DNA from: Adiantum capillus-veneris
Lineage: Eukaryota > Streptophyta > Polypodiopsida > Polypodiales > Pteridaceae
Length of the DNA stretch: 64,000 nt
Direction of reading: 5' to 3'
Assembly: GCA_014529385.2 (NCBI GenBank)
Contig: CM043960.1
Location: forward strand, 78,478,332 to 78,542,331
Position numbers and translations under genes: made by a program. Shown one piece after another: positions 40,278-51,666 of the stretch; positions within the stretch are counted from its first letter, which is position 1, and the number at the start of each line of letters is the position of its first letter. The notes beneath the pieces are model-generated. The model searched no databases and was not told the origin of the DNA. It saw only the letters and a list, made by a program, of their open reading frames with translations.

Positions 40278-43200
40278 ATGGCTGACAACAACACAGATGT
40301 CTTCAAGATGTTTGTTGTTGAGGACAGGTTGGATGGGGACAATTACCCTATGTGGGCTTACATGATGCAACATGTTCTTGTGTCAAAGGGCGTCTAGAAT
40401 ATTGTGCAGGGCATTGATGTACGTCTTGGTTCTGAGGATGTAGGCGATGTTGAGGATGTTGCAGGTCTTGCTGCTATTAGAGTTGTTTTGCCTACGACAG
40501 AACAAGATTATTGGGATGTAAAGGATGTGCATGCTCATGCATTGATTGCGTTGTCTGTGAAGAGCACCATTGTTCCTTACATTCGTTCAGCAAAATCTGC
40601 AAAATAGGCTTGGGATATTCTAGCACGTCTTTATGCAAGCCGCAATGAGGCTAAAATTGCTTTGCTGCGTAAAGAGCTGGAGTTGAAGATTATGCACGAG
40701 AAAGATGATATGGACACTTTCCTTGCTAGTGTGAAGGATATCAATGAGCAACTTGTTTCTGCAGGTGAAGTCATTTCAGACAGTTCCCTTGTGCAGACTG
40801 TTCTTGATGCCTTACCAGATTCTTACCAGACTTTTGCTAGTACTTGGAGACACCCAAGGAAATCCATAAGTTTTCAAGCTTGATGCTTTATGCACATTGT
40901 TGTTGCAAGAGTCACTTTCCAAAAAAATAGGACTAGATAGCATGCTCTTGAACATGCTTTTATTGCTTCTCAAAGAAAGGGTGGTAACAACAATGCAGCC
41001 ACTTCTTATGGTTCTGCTGCGAGTGGCAAAACTTCTATTCCTAATGCTTCTGCTGGCAGCACTTCGTCTGGCAATTCTGGTGATAAGGACAAAAGAAGAT
41101 GCGATGCCATTATTATAAAGCTAATGATCACTTGATCAAGCAGTGTCCTAAATTGAAGGCCAAAGAGGCTAAGAAGAAAGAGGGTGGTTCCACTGCAAAT
41201 GCTAGTTCCACTACAAATGCAACCATGGTTGAGTCTTCTGTGAAAGGAGACTGTGATGCTGATGTCGATGCAGAATGGGCTTTTAGCGTAGAGTGCACTT
41301 ACAATCCTGCTGTCCATGATGCATGCTTGTCAATTGCTGCAAACTCACATGTGTGGTATTTTGATAGTGGTGCTACAAAGCACATTACCTCACATCGTGA
41401 ATTGTTCACCTCTCTTGAGTTTGTCCCTCATGGGAATTTTGTCAGTTGTGCCAACAATGCCTCTTATCCAGTTCAGGGAGTTGAAAAGATTGTGCTTAAT
41501 GCTACTAATGGGAGTTCTTTCACGCTTGTTGATGCACTTTATGTACCTGGGATCAAGAAGAATCTTTTGTCTATATCTGCACTTGCTAGACTTGGACTTG
41601 TAGTCAAATTTGTGGATGACAGATGTACAGTTCATGATCTCAGTTTTGGTAATGAAATCGTTGCATAGGGGGGTTTGTGCCGTGGGCTGTATAAGCTCAC
41701 TTTGTATGACAAGTGTGGACAAAACTTTGCAAATGCAGTTGCAGATTCAAGGGCTATTTTAGATGCAAAACTTTGGCATGCACGTTTTGGTCATCTGAAT
41801 TTTGCTAGTTTGCTACGTTTGCAAAAATCTGATATGGTTGCTTCTTAGCCGCCTCTTGAAGCACCTTTCAAACATGTTTGTGAAGGCTGTATTTTGGGTA
41901 AGATGCAGGGTTCTAGGTTTTCAAAGGATGGTTCAGTTCGGGCCACATGCAGGTTGCAGCTTGTGCATAGTGATCTTTGTGGGCCCATGCAAACTCCGTC
42001 CTTGGGCAATTACTTGTACTGCGTGACTTTCATTGATAATTGCTCCAGGCATGCATGGGTATTTCCGCTTAAAGAAAATTTCGAAGTTTTTATGTGCTTC
42101 AAACAATTCCTGGCTATGGCTAAAAATGTCTCGAAATGTACTATGGGCACCCTCCGTTCCGATCGAGGGGGGAGTATGTGTCTCATGAATTCAATGCATT
42201 TTTGGCTAGTCATGGGATAAAACACCAATGTACAGTGCCTTATGCACCTCAGCACAATAGTGATGCTGAGAGGAAAAACAAGTCACTTACGGAAATGGCA
42301 CAATGTATGGTCAAAAGTTAAGCTTTTCCGCATTCTTTTTGGCTTGAGGCCATCATGTGTGCCACTTATGTAGTAAACAGGTGTCCTACGAAAGCTTTGC
42401 AGTCTATTGCTCCATATGATGCATGACATGATAGAAAGCCTTCTATTGAGCACATGGTGTTCTTGGTTGTTTGGCATATGCTTTGGTGCCACAAACACAG
42501 CGTAAAAAATGGATGATAAGGCTGTCAAATGTATTTTTGTTGGTTATAGTGCTGAAAGCAAAGATTACAAGTTGTATCCGCAAACAAAACGTATTCTGGT
42601 TTCATGAGATGTAGTGTTTGTGGAAGATTCTGTTCAGCCCTTGCTGTCATGTACTAGAGACAGTAATGTAAGCTCACAGGACATTTATGACACTTTTTTG
42701 CCTCTTTTCAGTGGTGGAAATACAAATGTAAGTTCTAATGAGGCAAATGTATAGCCTATGGGGGTTTCTGAAAATGTTACGGATCAGCCTATTACTGATG
42801 CAGATATACATGATGTACTTAATGAGGAAAGGGCTGAAAATGAGTAGGCTAGAGGTATGCCAAAATGACTGGTGCACACTTTGCGTGACAGTAAATTGGA
42901 TGCACCTTTGTCTAGTCGTACTCGTTCAGGCTCTCACCACGCATCTTATGCATCAGATTGTTATGCTTTGGCTGTGTCTAGTTTACATGATGTTGAGGAA
43001 CCTCTGTCTTTTGATGAAGCACAAAATTCAGAAAATTGGATGGCTACCATGCAAAAAGAGAATATGATGCACTTATAGAAAATGACACATGGACTTTGTG
43101 TGATTTTCCTCCTGGCAAAAAGGCCATTGGTACGAAGTGGGTTTACAAGTTGAAACGCAAGCCAGATGGTGAGATCGATTGCCATAAGGCTTGACTTGCT

Positions 43201-44541
43201 GCAAAGGGTTATGCACAACAAAAAGGCATAGATTATGAAGAGACCTTTGCTCCGCTCCCACTTGTCGTATGACTACTGTGCATTTTCTATGTGCATTGGT
43301 AGCTCATTTTGGTTCGGATGTACATCAATGAGACATTGTTACTGCTTTCTTGAATGGTGACATATTTGAGGAAGTTTATGTAACGCAGCCTCGCGATTTT
43401 GTCAAGAAAGGACAAGAGGACAAAGTGTGCAAATGTAACAAGGCTTTGTATGGATTGAATCAATCTCTTCGTGCTTGGTATGAGAAAGCTGACACTCATT
43501 TGGTCAAACAAGGCTTTCGTAATAGTACCACAGAAAGCACATTGTATGTAAAGCGTGAGGGTGATGTACTTCTCATTGTGGTTCTTTATGTAGATGATTT
43601 GTTGATCACTAGACCAAATGAGACACATATTGCTAAATTTAAGGCTGATCTGAATGCTACTTTCAAGATCAAAGATTTGGGGTTGTTGCATCATTATTTG
43701 GGCATACAGTTTTAAGTAGTGTGATGGTGGTATTGCCTTGTGTCAGAAAAGTTACATAGAGACATTGCTATGTAAGTTATGACTTGAGGATTGCAAACCT
43801 ATGGCCACTCCCATGGAAACAGGTTTAAAGTTGAGTCTACATTATGCTGGCGATCCTGCTGATGTCACTCTTTACCAAACTGTTGTTGGCTACCTCATTT
43901 ATGTATGCAACGAGGCCAGATATTCAGTTTGCAGTCTCACAGGTCAGCAGATTTATGCATAGCCCAGGGTCTAAGCATTGGCAAGCTATCAAGAGGATTT
44001 TTCGCTACCTTAGTGGCACTTTACATCTTGGCTTGTTTTATCCCAAGGGGGGATCATTGTCGCTAGATTTACATGCTTTTTCAGGCTCAGATTGGGTTGG
44101 TTGTTTTGATAGTGAGTGTCCACAAGTGGTTTTTGTTTCATGCTTGGCAGTGCATGTATATCATGGTTGAGAAAGAAGCAACCTACTGTGGCCACTTCGA
44201 GTTGTGAGGCTGAGTACAGGGCAGTCTTCACGGCTACTGTTGAGTGTGTATGGCTCAGATGCCTTATGGATGATTTGGGTGTTGGACAGGACACTGCGAA
44301 CACTATCTACATTGACAGTCAAAGCGCATTGGCAGTTGTGAGGAACCCATTTTTTCATGCTCGCACAAAGCACATTGAGGTGCATTACCACTATGTCAGG
44401 GAGAGGCTCTCGGGAGGAGAAATCAGCTTGGCTTATGTGCCAACACGGGACAACCTTGCATATCTTTTCACAAAGGCATTCTCTTGTGAGAAGCTTGAAT
44501 CTTTGTGCAAAGCTTTGAGCTTACTCCCCTTTGTGGACTGA
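40278..44541 (+). pseudogene. Copia-A gag-pol, multiple stops and frameshifts
   Basis: ATG at 40278 (MADNNTDVFKMFVVEDRLDG). Gag has a TAG near 40395 and another near 40605. The knuckle reads CHYYKANDHLIKQC, with the second Cys changed to Tyr. Protease WYFDSGATKHIT, GAG-pre-integrase LWHARFGHLNFASLL and integrase HSDLCGPMQTPS, TLRSDRGG and SDAERKNKSL follow. RT has KALYGLNQSLRAWYEKA and an intact YVDDLLITRPN. RNase H has SCEAEYRAVFTATVECVW and TRDNLAYLFTKAF, with the end at LLPFVD. Because the Cys, several stops and frame breaks affect all domains, it is inactive. Confidence 0.92.
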
Positions 44542-44616
44542 TCATGTCCTCAAGGCATGGCACTTCCCTTTCCTCATGTGCCAGCTCTCGTTCACCGCAT
44601 CACTCCAGGGGGGATT

Positions 44617-44843
44617 TGTTACCATATACATGTGGTAGTGATGTGTGTGAACACACTAGGACCACTGGGGCATTTTTTCCCTCTTTAGGAGGTTTTTCCC
44701 CCCTTGCATTGTATATATGCCCATCACTCTAGGGCTATCAATCTTTCCATTGCACACTAAGTAACACACTCTCTATTGTGTGCCTTGAGCTTCCTTCGTC
44801 TTCTCCAAGCTGTGTGTGTTTCTCTGCAACTCGAATTCCAACA
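44617..44843 (+). repeat. Copia-A 3' LTR
   Basis: 227 bp, follows PPT CCAGGGGGGATT. It is nearly the same as 19831-20057 reversed. Confidence 0.92.
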
Positions 44844-44917
44844 GTAACTAGTGTATAATGCTATAGTGTATGTATGCATTAATGAGTAATAGTTGTACAT
44901 GTGCATGTTGCATGCAG

Positions 44918-44986
44918 AGGGGAGACACTAGGTGAAGATTACATTACGAGGCTCAAATTGAAGCAGGACATTGCTACTGGACCTTG
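44918..44986 (+). CDS. candidate internal exon of an unrecognised gene
   Basis: 69 nt between an acceptor-like TTGCATGCAG and a donor-like TTG|GTAAAA. Only one frame is open, entering in phase 2 and leaving in phase 2. It encodes GETLGEDYITRLKLKQDIA and three to four further residues, a composition typical of a folded or coiled host protein rather than of the nearby elements. I do not recognise it. It lies on the same strand as the 464-523 candidate, but the phases do not allow direct joining. Confidence 0.25.
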
Positions 44987-45636
44987 GTAAAATGCAAATC
45001 CAACGCTTTGATCAATAACAGAATGGAACCTCTATTTGGAGTGGGAACACAACTCGCATCTCCAAGTATAAGCAAGACAATGGTAATCTCAGAAGATTCA
45101 AAAAAAAAAGTTGGGGAGCAGAGAAACTTCAAGCTTTGAAAGTGTTTTTGCTCAATGCCTTCCCATATTTGCATAGCACATTGCGTGATGATCGCTACAA
45201 AGTGGAGTTGGGTATAGTGCCAAATCAATGATCTCATGCGCCCACACAAAAGCTTGAAGTTGAAACTCACGCTGGCTCGAAAAGGGGCAGCTGGCAATTT
45301 TGACGAATAAATGCCGGCACCACTCGAGTGTGTGGGTGGTAGAGGAAGAAATAAAATTAAGTGTCGACGGTGCGTTGGGGTGGCAATTAGATTGCATGCG
45401 TTTTGGTGTGTGTGGTAGCAAGAGTTGCAGGCGGGAAAAAGGGATGGTGGATAGCCTAAAAAATAAAAGTATGCGTGGAGGTCATAGTGGCTAGTGATCA
45501 TATTTGCATGCAATGTCCAATGCCGCCAAAAAAAGAGGCAATTTTTGGGTGGGCAATACACTCGCAATACAAAAGGTGAGACAAAGAGAGGGTGTTGATA
45601 GAAAATGGATAGCAAAAAGAGATATTGTGCTGATGA

Positions 45637-45638
<2 letters not shown>

Positions 45639-45727
<89 letters not shown>
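45639..45727. repeat. (GA)n microsatellite, 89 bp
   Basis: The longest pure GA array in the window, about 44 units. Confidence 0.97.
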
Positions 45728-45729
<2 letters not shown>

Positions 45730-46115
45730 ATTGGATGGTAGTGGGCAGCGTTGCACCATGAACTTGCAGCCGGTGTTAGTGGTGAGCGTAATGTTGGTTA
45801 GTGAGCTAGAAAAATAAGAGGTTGCTACATCATTTTGTTCGGAGAGAGAGTATTGGTGGAGCCAATCTAATGGAATTAGACAATGGTGCTAGTGGAGTGA
45901 GTTGCTGACCTTTCCACCAAAGGCAAGTTGGTTGGTAGCATGCACATGACATTAGCGCATTGGTGTCCGCCCTACAACACTATTGTTTGCATGGGTTTTG
46001 GTAAGTAGAGGTCGATAATAATCGAGTATGCATGGGATATGTGCGTGTGAAGTGGCTTTCGATATAGCCAATAGCTAGTCATTGTTTTGTGGCTTCTTCC
46101 CATGCAGATCGGTGA

Positions 46116-47275
46116 TGTGATGCCCCCCGTCTACTTGGTGAACACTAGTCGTGATTTTCAGTTCAACATTGTCCATAGTCATGGGGCTTTGGTATGAGAG
46201 AGCTTGGAACTGATATATCCTACCCGTGTAGACATGTTGGGGCTACCTTCTATTGGTGGAGGGAAGCTCTTGCCCTTGGCTGAAAATCTCATCATGAGTT
46301 CTCTCATTGGGTTTCCCCCCTTGCCAGGCCGCTGTCAGGAGTTTTTTGGAGCAAGGGATTGCGCATATGTACATATACATGCATGGTGCATCAAATAAAG
46401 AATTGCCCATTTTTCAGAGCTAGGTGGTTACGTGGGGCCCACATGTGTACAGGTAGGACAGGGTGTACATAGTGCATCGATTTTCACTATTACCAGTACC
46501 ACTATGTTTTTTCTACAATAAGGAGGAGTTGGTAGCGCGTAAAACTTCTCGAGGAAGCTATCCACGGGCCGACGACGTGAGGTCAGCAGGTGCGTCAGAT
46601 GGCATCTAGTGGCGTCAGGAGGGCGAACGAGGTCAATATTTGCACGCGGATGAGGACGGACACAACGTCGGTGTTTTCTGGTGAGAGTTATGCAGAAAGG
46701 TCATCATTAGGACCACTTTTTGGGGCCACTTCACATGGTGGCGAGATGCATTATTGGAAAAAAGCTGAGTGCTAGGTGTGCGAATGATGCAAAAAGGTGA
46801 CAACTATGCACTACGAGGTCAGTTTTTGGCCTGTTCGGGGTCCGTTTGAGGTCATCTAAAAGGCCAAGGGTGCCCAAGTAAAAAATCTAAGTGTGGGAAC
46901 TAAAAAAACAGAGAGAAGACCAGAAAAAACGTGGAGAAGAGAGGAGGAACAGCCGCAGGTGTGTTTTTGCTCATTTTGGAGCCTGTTTTGGCTGTAAACT
47001 GCTCATCCGAGGTCGGATTTGAGCACTTTGACATTGTAGACTGGGATTTTGGGCCGTTCCAGACGCGATGGCGCTGTCCATTTTGCCAAATTCCTCACTC
47101 TTTTCCTGCTGTTTTTCTGTGTAAGTTTCTCCTATGAGCGAAGTTTCTGTTCTAGTTTGTGATTGTATCTGGTTTATTTTACCCATATTGTGTGAGCTAT
47201 TTGCCCCATTGGTGTTGGCCCAAGCTCAATTGTATCTAAACATCAGAAATTATCCTCTTTTGAGCTGAGTTTTTT

Positions 47276-47310
<35 letters not shown>

Positions 47311-47485
47311 TGTGTGGAGTGGGCAAGTGGATAGTCTCTCTCCTCTCACTCCAGAGGTGTGTTCCCTGTCTCGGCCAGGTGTGTTGTCTAAGCCGAGTGG
47401 TGCCCCATAGTGTGTGTGTGTATCTTCCCAAGAGTGTGTATCGGATCGTTATAGAGGCGCTGTGTGTGTTTTCATCCCGCTCACA
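46116..47485 (+). repeat. Ty3-IV 5' LTR
   Basis: Positions 46815-47485 are repeated at 50727-51385 almost exactly; the (TG)n run at 47279-47308 is shorter in the second copy. The part left of 46815 is assigned to the LTR by its TGTGATGCC start and continuity; the start is inferred. Confidence 0.7.
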
Positions 47486-47591
47486 TTCTTTTGGCTCCCC
47501 CACGGAGGATCTTCTTCGAGTACCTTCTTCTTCGAGCTTCAAGCTTCGACATTCGGGATTACAGGTTGCAAGGTGCAGATTACAGGTTACA

Positions 47592-47632
47592 GCTTACAGG
47601 TACAGGTACAGGTACAGGTACAAGTACAGGTG
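47592..47632 (+). repeat. (ACAGGT)n array in leader
   Basis: Six units, one changed (ACAAGT). Each CAG|GTA unit resembles a 5' splice site. Confidence 0.9.
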
Positions 47633-47892
47633 ATTCACACAGGTAGAGGTAGCTGGAGTACAGTGATATACTAGCAGTGATGTCACTTGCAGTTGTTGTG
47701 GGTATGCATCACTTGGCGCCTGTTTGAGCGCATTGTCTGCTGGATTGTACGTTACTTGTGGAAACTGCCATTGTACGCATTTGTGGAGCCATACTTGGTT
47801 GTATTTGGCAGTCCCAGCCATTTCTGAGACTTGGTCTGAAAGATAGTCATTTCTGAGACTTGACTATACGCGATTTGCATTAGCCTTCGTGT

Positions 47893-47964
47893 GAGGGTCG
47901 ATAGCGTGAGGTTTTTATTGAGCTGGGGGATTCTCAAATGTAGAGATCCTTTCGGTGATACAGG
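47893..47964 (+). other. leader block shared with Copia-B
   Basis: Reads GAGGGTCGATAGCGTGAGG, TTGAGCTGGGGGATTCTC and GATCCTTTCGGTGATACAGG. Over the last 59 columns it differs from the Copia-B leader (26852-26918, reversed) at about three positions, plus a 4-base insertion further left. Confidence 0.8.
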
Positions 47965-48458
47965 TAGCTGGAGCACCCTTTTTGTGACCTCGCCATAGGC
48001 TATGTACTAGTTTTTCCAAGTTATGATGGCTGGTTTTTTGGTCTTTTGAGCCATTTATGCTGTTATGCTGCTGAAATTTTGGCAAAATCAGAGGTTAAGT
48101 CAGGTGTGCCTTCTTGGGAGCTTCATGGTTGGCTTTAATGGATGATCAAAATGGCCCTCAATTCACTCCTTTTCATTTAACTCAAAGAATCCAGATAAAT
48201 GTTCATGTCTCCAGGAAGATTTTTTTCCAGCAGCGCATAGTCTTTATGTTTGGGCCAAGAAGATTGAGAGAGATCCTGGAATGTCCTTTGCCTGTTGTCA
48301 TTCCGATGATTAACTATGAAAACTCATTTGATGTGCATGTGTTTGTCCTTATCTAAAGTTGAGCTCCATTGAAGTTTCTGGGGATTGGGTAGTGAAAAGT
48401 TTTGGGTTCTTGCACGTGTGTTCGAAGGGGTTCTCAAAGCATCATAATTTGGGTAGCC

Positions 48459-50771
48459 ATGGCTTTCTCTTATCCCGAGTTTCATGGAAGAAGTGATGAA
48501 GATGTGGAAGAATTTTTGGAAAAGATGGAGGTTGCCTGCATTAGCAACCAGATTCATGACCCTACGCAAATGTTACGCCTTCTCCAAATTTGTTTAAAGA
48601 GTGATGCACGAGTTTGGTCTAAAGCATTTGAAGAGGAGTTGCGTGTGGCTGATCCACCTGTAAGGTTGAGTTGGGACAATCTACAACATGGGTTGGAAGT
48701 GGAGTTTGTGAAGATAGAAGATCGTGACAAGGTGTGGCAAGAAGTACAGGCTTTGGTGCAAAAGGAAGGTGAGCCAGTAGATGCGTACATACGTAAGTTT
48801 TCATTGGCATGGGAGCGAATGTGCAAGGCTTTAGCACCACAGGTACCTCCGCCTGACATGATGAAGAAGGACAGGTTCTTGGCTGGTCTTTGGGAGAATA
48901 TACGTTGGAGAGTGGAGCTAAAGAAGCCTAGGACATATGAGGATGCACTAGAGGTAGCAAGGAACAAAGAGTGGAAGCTGAGGAAAATGAGTCAGTTAGG
49001 GGTGGAGTCTTTGCCAATGAGGTCTGAATTTCAGCCTATAGAGTCTTTACAAGGGCGCATGTCAGGGGTTCATCATGAACCAGTGGTTCCTGTTACTACT
49101 CAGGTTATGCCAGCAGTGGTCACTACAGCAGTGCAAGATGATGGGCTAAGGCAAGACATGAGGCAAATGGTAGATTTGATGAAGAATCTCAGCCTAAACA
49201 TGCTAGGTCAAGTGGGAAATAATCGAGGTCGAGGGAGGTTTGCAAATCATCCAGGAGGTGAAGAAAGGCCTAGGAATGGTGTTGGACAAAGCAATGGTAG
49301 GTTTTGGAGGCAGACGCCCACATGTTATAATTGTGGAGAGTTGGGTCACATCAGCCCGCAATGTGATAAGCCACCAAGGATGGGGGGAGACATGTATCCA
49401 TTGCCAAGACAGGGGCTAACTAGGTCAAATGATTATGGCATCGAAATTAAGGGAGACGAAGGAACCAGTGGACTGACCCAGGAGGAAAAGGGAAAGACAA
49501 AAGTGCTAAGTGTAGTCACCTTGGAGAAGGCATCAAAGCTAGAGGATACATTAGTGATGCCTATTGGGAAGAGGACCACAGAGGATAAGGAAGGAAGAAG
49601 TGCCCCAGGTCCTAGTAAGAAGAAAGGAAAGAGCCATGAAGGCGAGGATGTCAAGGCCAAGAGGAAAAGGAGAGCTCCTCGAAAGTTTCATGTTTCAGAT
49701 TTTCCACTAGGGGATGGGCAATTAAGCTATGACTTGAAGGAGGATCTGACGAGCAGGAAGGCAGATGTTACTTTTGGGCAGCTTATAGAGATGGTGCCTA
49801 AGCTAAAGCGACAGTGGAAGAGGATGGTTAACCCAATGGAGAAAGAGCCAGAGAGAGGTTCAGTGAAGGTGTTGGCAATGGACGAGCTACCAGACATTTG
49901 TCCAATACTAGATGTGTGGCATAAAAGAAAAAATTTGGGACAAGGTTATGTGGATGGCGGAGCCCAAATATGCGTCATAACACACTCATGCGTTGAGAAG
50001 ATGGGTCTCACAGTGGCTGGGGTGTCAGGTTTTTGGATCAGATTGGCAAACCATCAAAAAGTAAAATGCTTGGGTGTTGTAAAGAGCTTAGAAGTGGAGG
50101 CATATGATGCAAAGGCAGTGGTTGATTTTCATGTGATGCCAGCAGGGTTGGGAGCATATCCTATTATACTGGGCAGACCATGGTTACGTGCAGTGGGAGC
50201 TGTTCAAGATTGGCGACATGGTACGATTAGCCTCTATGGAAAGACAGGTACCAAGAAGCTTTATAATATGGACACACGGAAACGATTAGAGGAGCTTTAT
50301 GAAGATGAGGATGAGTCTAGTGATGAATACTCTTCCACGGTGACAGATGAGGACAGTGATAGCACTACCAGCAGTGATGAGGATGCTGATGTTGCATTTC
50401 TTTTGATGGATAAAGAAATCCAGGAGTGTGGTTTAGTCGCATTTGCGAATGAAGTTGAAGATGAAAGTGAAGGGCCTTATGAAGTGATTGAAGGGCTGAT
50501 GCAAACCAAGGTTGAGTTGTCAAAGAAGCAGGAATTAATGACGCAAATGATTAGTGGAGACCTCTCAGCTATGGAGAAGGATATATTTTTGCATATGCTG
50601 GCTAGTTTTCCTGATTTGTTCATTACTTCATATGAAGAGATCAGAGGGTTCAAGGGTGAAGAGATGCATATAGAGCTGAAAGAAGGTGCTAAGCCAGTGC
50701 GGCAAAGGCTAAGAAGGATGGGTCAAGAGGTCAGTTTTTGGCCTGTTCGGGGTCCGTTTGAGGTCATCTAA
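48459..50771 (+). CDS. gag-pro: Ty3-IV Gag-protease, intact, cut at RT start
   Basis: ATG at 48459 (MAFSYPEFHGRSDEDVEEF) opens 770 codons. The open frame extends further left from a TTG at 48402, but this ATG fits the Gag start better. The Gag domain has LEKMEVACISNQ, VWQEVQALVQKEGEPVDAYI and FLAGLWENIRWRVEL. One zinc knuckle, CYNCGELGHISPQC, is at about residues 288-301. A Lys/Arg-rich linker (KKKGKSHEGEDVKAKRKRR) follows. The retropepsin-like region has GYVDGGAQICVITHSCVEKM, with DGGA where DSGA/DTGA is usual, and YPIILGRPWLRAVGAV. An acidic Ser-rich spacer leads to the RT start ELKEGAKPVRQRLRRMG, after which 15 codons of LTR sequence close the frame. Confidence 0.9.
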   Translation: MAFSYPEFHGRSDEDVEEFLEKMEVACISNQIHDPTQMLRLLQICLKSDARVWSKAFEEELRVADPPVRLSWDNLQHGLEVEFVKIEDRDKVWQEVQALVQKEGEPVDAYIRKFSLAWERMCKALAPQVPPPDMMKKDRFLAGLWENIRWRVELKKPRTYEDALEVARNKEWKLRKMSQLGVESLPMRSEFQPIESLQGRMSGVHHEPVVPVTTQVMPAVVTTAVQDDGLRQDMRQMVDLMKNLSLNMLGQVGNNRGRGRFANHPGGEERPRNGVGQSNGRFWRQTPTCYNCGELGHISPQCDKPPRMGGDMYPLPRQGLTRSNDYGIEIKGDEGTSGLTQEEKGKTKVLSVVTLEKASKLEDTLVMPIGKRTTEDKEGRSAPGPSKKKGKSHEGEDVKAKRKRRAPRKFHVSDFPLGDGQLSYDLKEDLTSRKADVTFGQLIEMVPKLKRQWKRMVNPMEKEPERGSVKVLAMDELPDICPILDVWHKRKNLGQGYVDGGAQICVITHSCVEKMGLTVAGVSGFWIRLANHQKVKCLGVVKSLEVEAYDAKAVVDFHVMPAGLGAYPIILGRPWLRAVGAVQDWRHGTISLYGKTGTKKLYNMDTRKRLEELYEDEDESSDEYSSTVTDEDSDSTTSSDEDADVAFLLMDKEIQECGLVAFANEVEDESEGPYEVIEGLMQTKVELSKKQELMTQMISGDLSAMEKDIFLHMLASFPDLFITSYEEIRGFKGEEMHIELKEGAKPVRQRLRRMGQEVSFWPVRGPFEVI

Positions 50772-51385
50772 AAGGCCAAGGGTGCCCAAGTAAAAAATCT
50801 AAGTGTGGGAACGAAAAAAACAGAGAGAAGACCAGAAAAAACGTGGAGAAGAGAGGAGGAACAGCCGCAGGTGTGTTTTTGCTCATTTTGGAGCCTGTTT
50901 TGGTCGTAAACTGCTCATCCGAGGTCGGATTTGAGCACTTTGACATTGTAGACTGGGGTTTTGGCCCGTTCCAGACGCGATGGCGCTGTCCATTTTGCCA
51001 AATTCTTCACTCTTTTCTTGCTTTTTTTCTGTGTAAGTTTCTCCTATGAGCGAAGTTTCTGCTCTAGTTTGTGATTGTATCTGGTTTATTTTACCCATAT
51101 TGTGTGAGCTATTTGCCCCATTGGTGTTGGCCCAAGCTCAATTGTATCTAAACATCAGAAATTCTCCTGTTTTGAGCTGAGTTTTTTGGGTGTGTGTGTG
51201 TGTGTGTGTCTGTGTGGAGTGGGCAAGTGGATAGTCTCTCTCCTCTCACTCCAGAGGTGTGTTCCCTGTCTCGGCCAGGTGTGTTGTCTAAGCCGAGTGG
51301 TGCCCCATAGTGTGTGTGTGTATCTTCCCAAGAGTGTGTGTTGGGTCGTTATAGAGGCGCTGTGTGTGTTTTCATCCCGCTCACA
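50727..51385 (+). repeat. Ty3-IV 3' LTR, 5'-truncated
   Basis: Matches 46815-47485 to the terminal CTCACA. The first about 700 bases of the LTR are missing, and its first 45 bases form the end of the gag-pro frame. Confidence 0.88.
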
Positions 51386-51666
51386 CCGCATAGGCACATC
51401 CAAAGATGAATGAGAATTTCTTCTCCTTCTTCTTATATATATACATATATTTATATAATAACTTTGGAGTCTTTAGGGCTTTGTCCCACATCCAAGGAGA
51501 AAAAAGAAAAAGAAAAAGAAGCTACACTATAAATTCATCTCACACTATCTATCACCATCGCATAAAAGCTCTGATATGTCGTATACATAAGCAACCGGCA
51601 ATTGATTGCAGACCCTTGCATCAACAACATCCCACAAATTTGTGATGATTTTACATCACAAACGTC
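51386..51666 (+). promoter_or_regulatory. possible promoter and 5' UTR of the 51667 gene
   Basis: AT-rich with TATATATATACATATATTTA at about 51434-51453 and a second TATA-like CACTATAAATTC at about 51524. Then about 130 bases without upstream ATG in strong context lead to 51667. Assignment as promoter depends on the gene being real. Confidence 0.3.

Larger units (their letters stand above)
39696..44843 (+). mobile_element. Copia-A: complete-structure Ty1/copia element
   Basis: LTRs at 39696-39915 (220 bp) and 44617-44843 (227 bp) have TGTTACC...AACA ends. The PBS TTGGCATCAGAGC is at 39917 and the PPT CCAGGGGGGATT directly precedes the 3' LTR. Flanks GTAAT (39691-39695) and GTAAC (44844-44848) agree at 4 of 5 positions. 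The interior has gag-pol in the copia order with many stops. Same family as Copia-A'. Confidence 0.92.
44844..46115. other. flank with exon-like segment and AG array
   Basis: Between Copia-A and Ty3-IV. It carries a candidate exon at 44918-44986 and a long AG array at 45639-45727. The remaining sequence has no recognised coding homology. The long minus-strand frame 45759-44974 is mainly a Ser-Leu translation of the array and is not a gene. Confidence 0.5.
47486..48458 (+). other. Ty3-IV PBS and leader
   Basis: PBS-like TTGGCTCCCCCACGGAGG at about 47491-47508; the matching tRNA is not identified. A (ACAGGT)n array lies at 47592-47632. The block shared with Copia-B is at 47893-47964. No convincing coding frame precedes the gag ATG. 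Confidence 0.65.
46116..51385 (+). mobile_element. Ty3-IV: gag-PR Ty3 element with pol deleted
   Basis: The 5' LTR is 46116-47485, starting TGTGATGCCCCCCG, a common Ty3 LTR start. A PBS-like TTGGCTCCCCCACGGAGG follows about 5 bases later. The leader runs to 48458. One intact frame encodes Gag and PR. The frame goes, at the first residues of RT (RQRLRRMGQE), straight into the middle of the LTR (50727), which continues to 51385. No matching 5-bp duplication was found at the deduced ends, so the left edge is less certain than the repeat pair itself. Confidence 0.8.

Noticed and set aside
44974-45759. 261-codon minus-strand frame
   Set aside because: Starts in the AG array, has no recognisable domain after it, and overlaps the exon-like segment on the other strand without codon-like composition.
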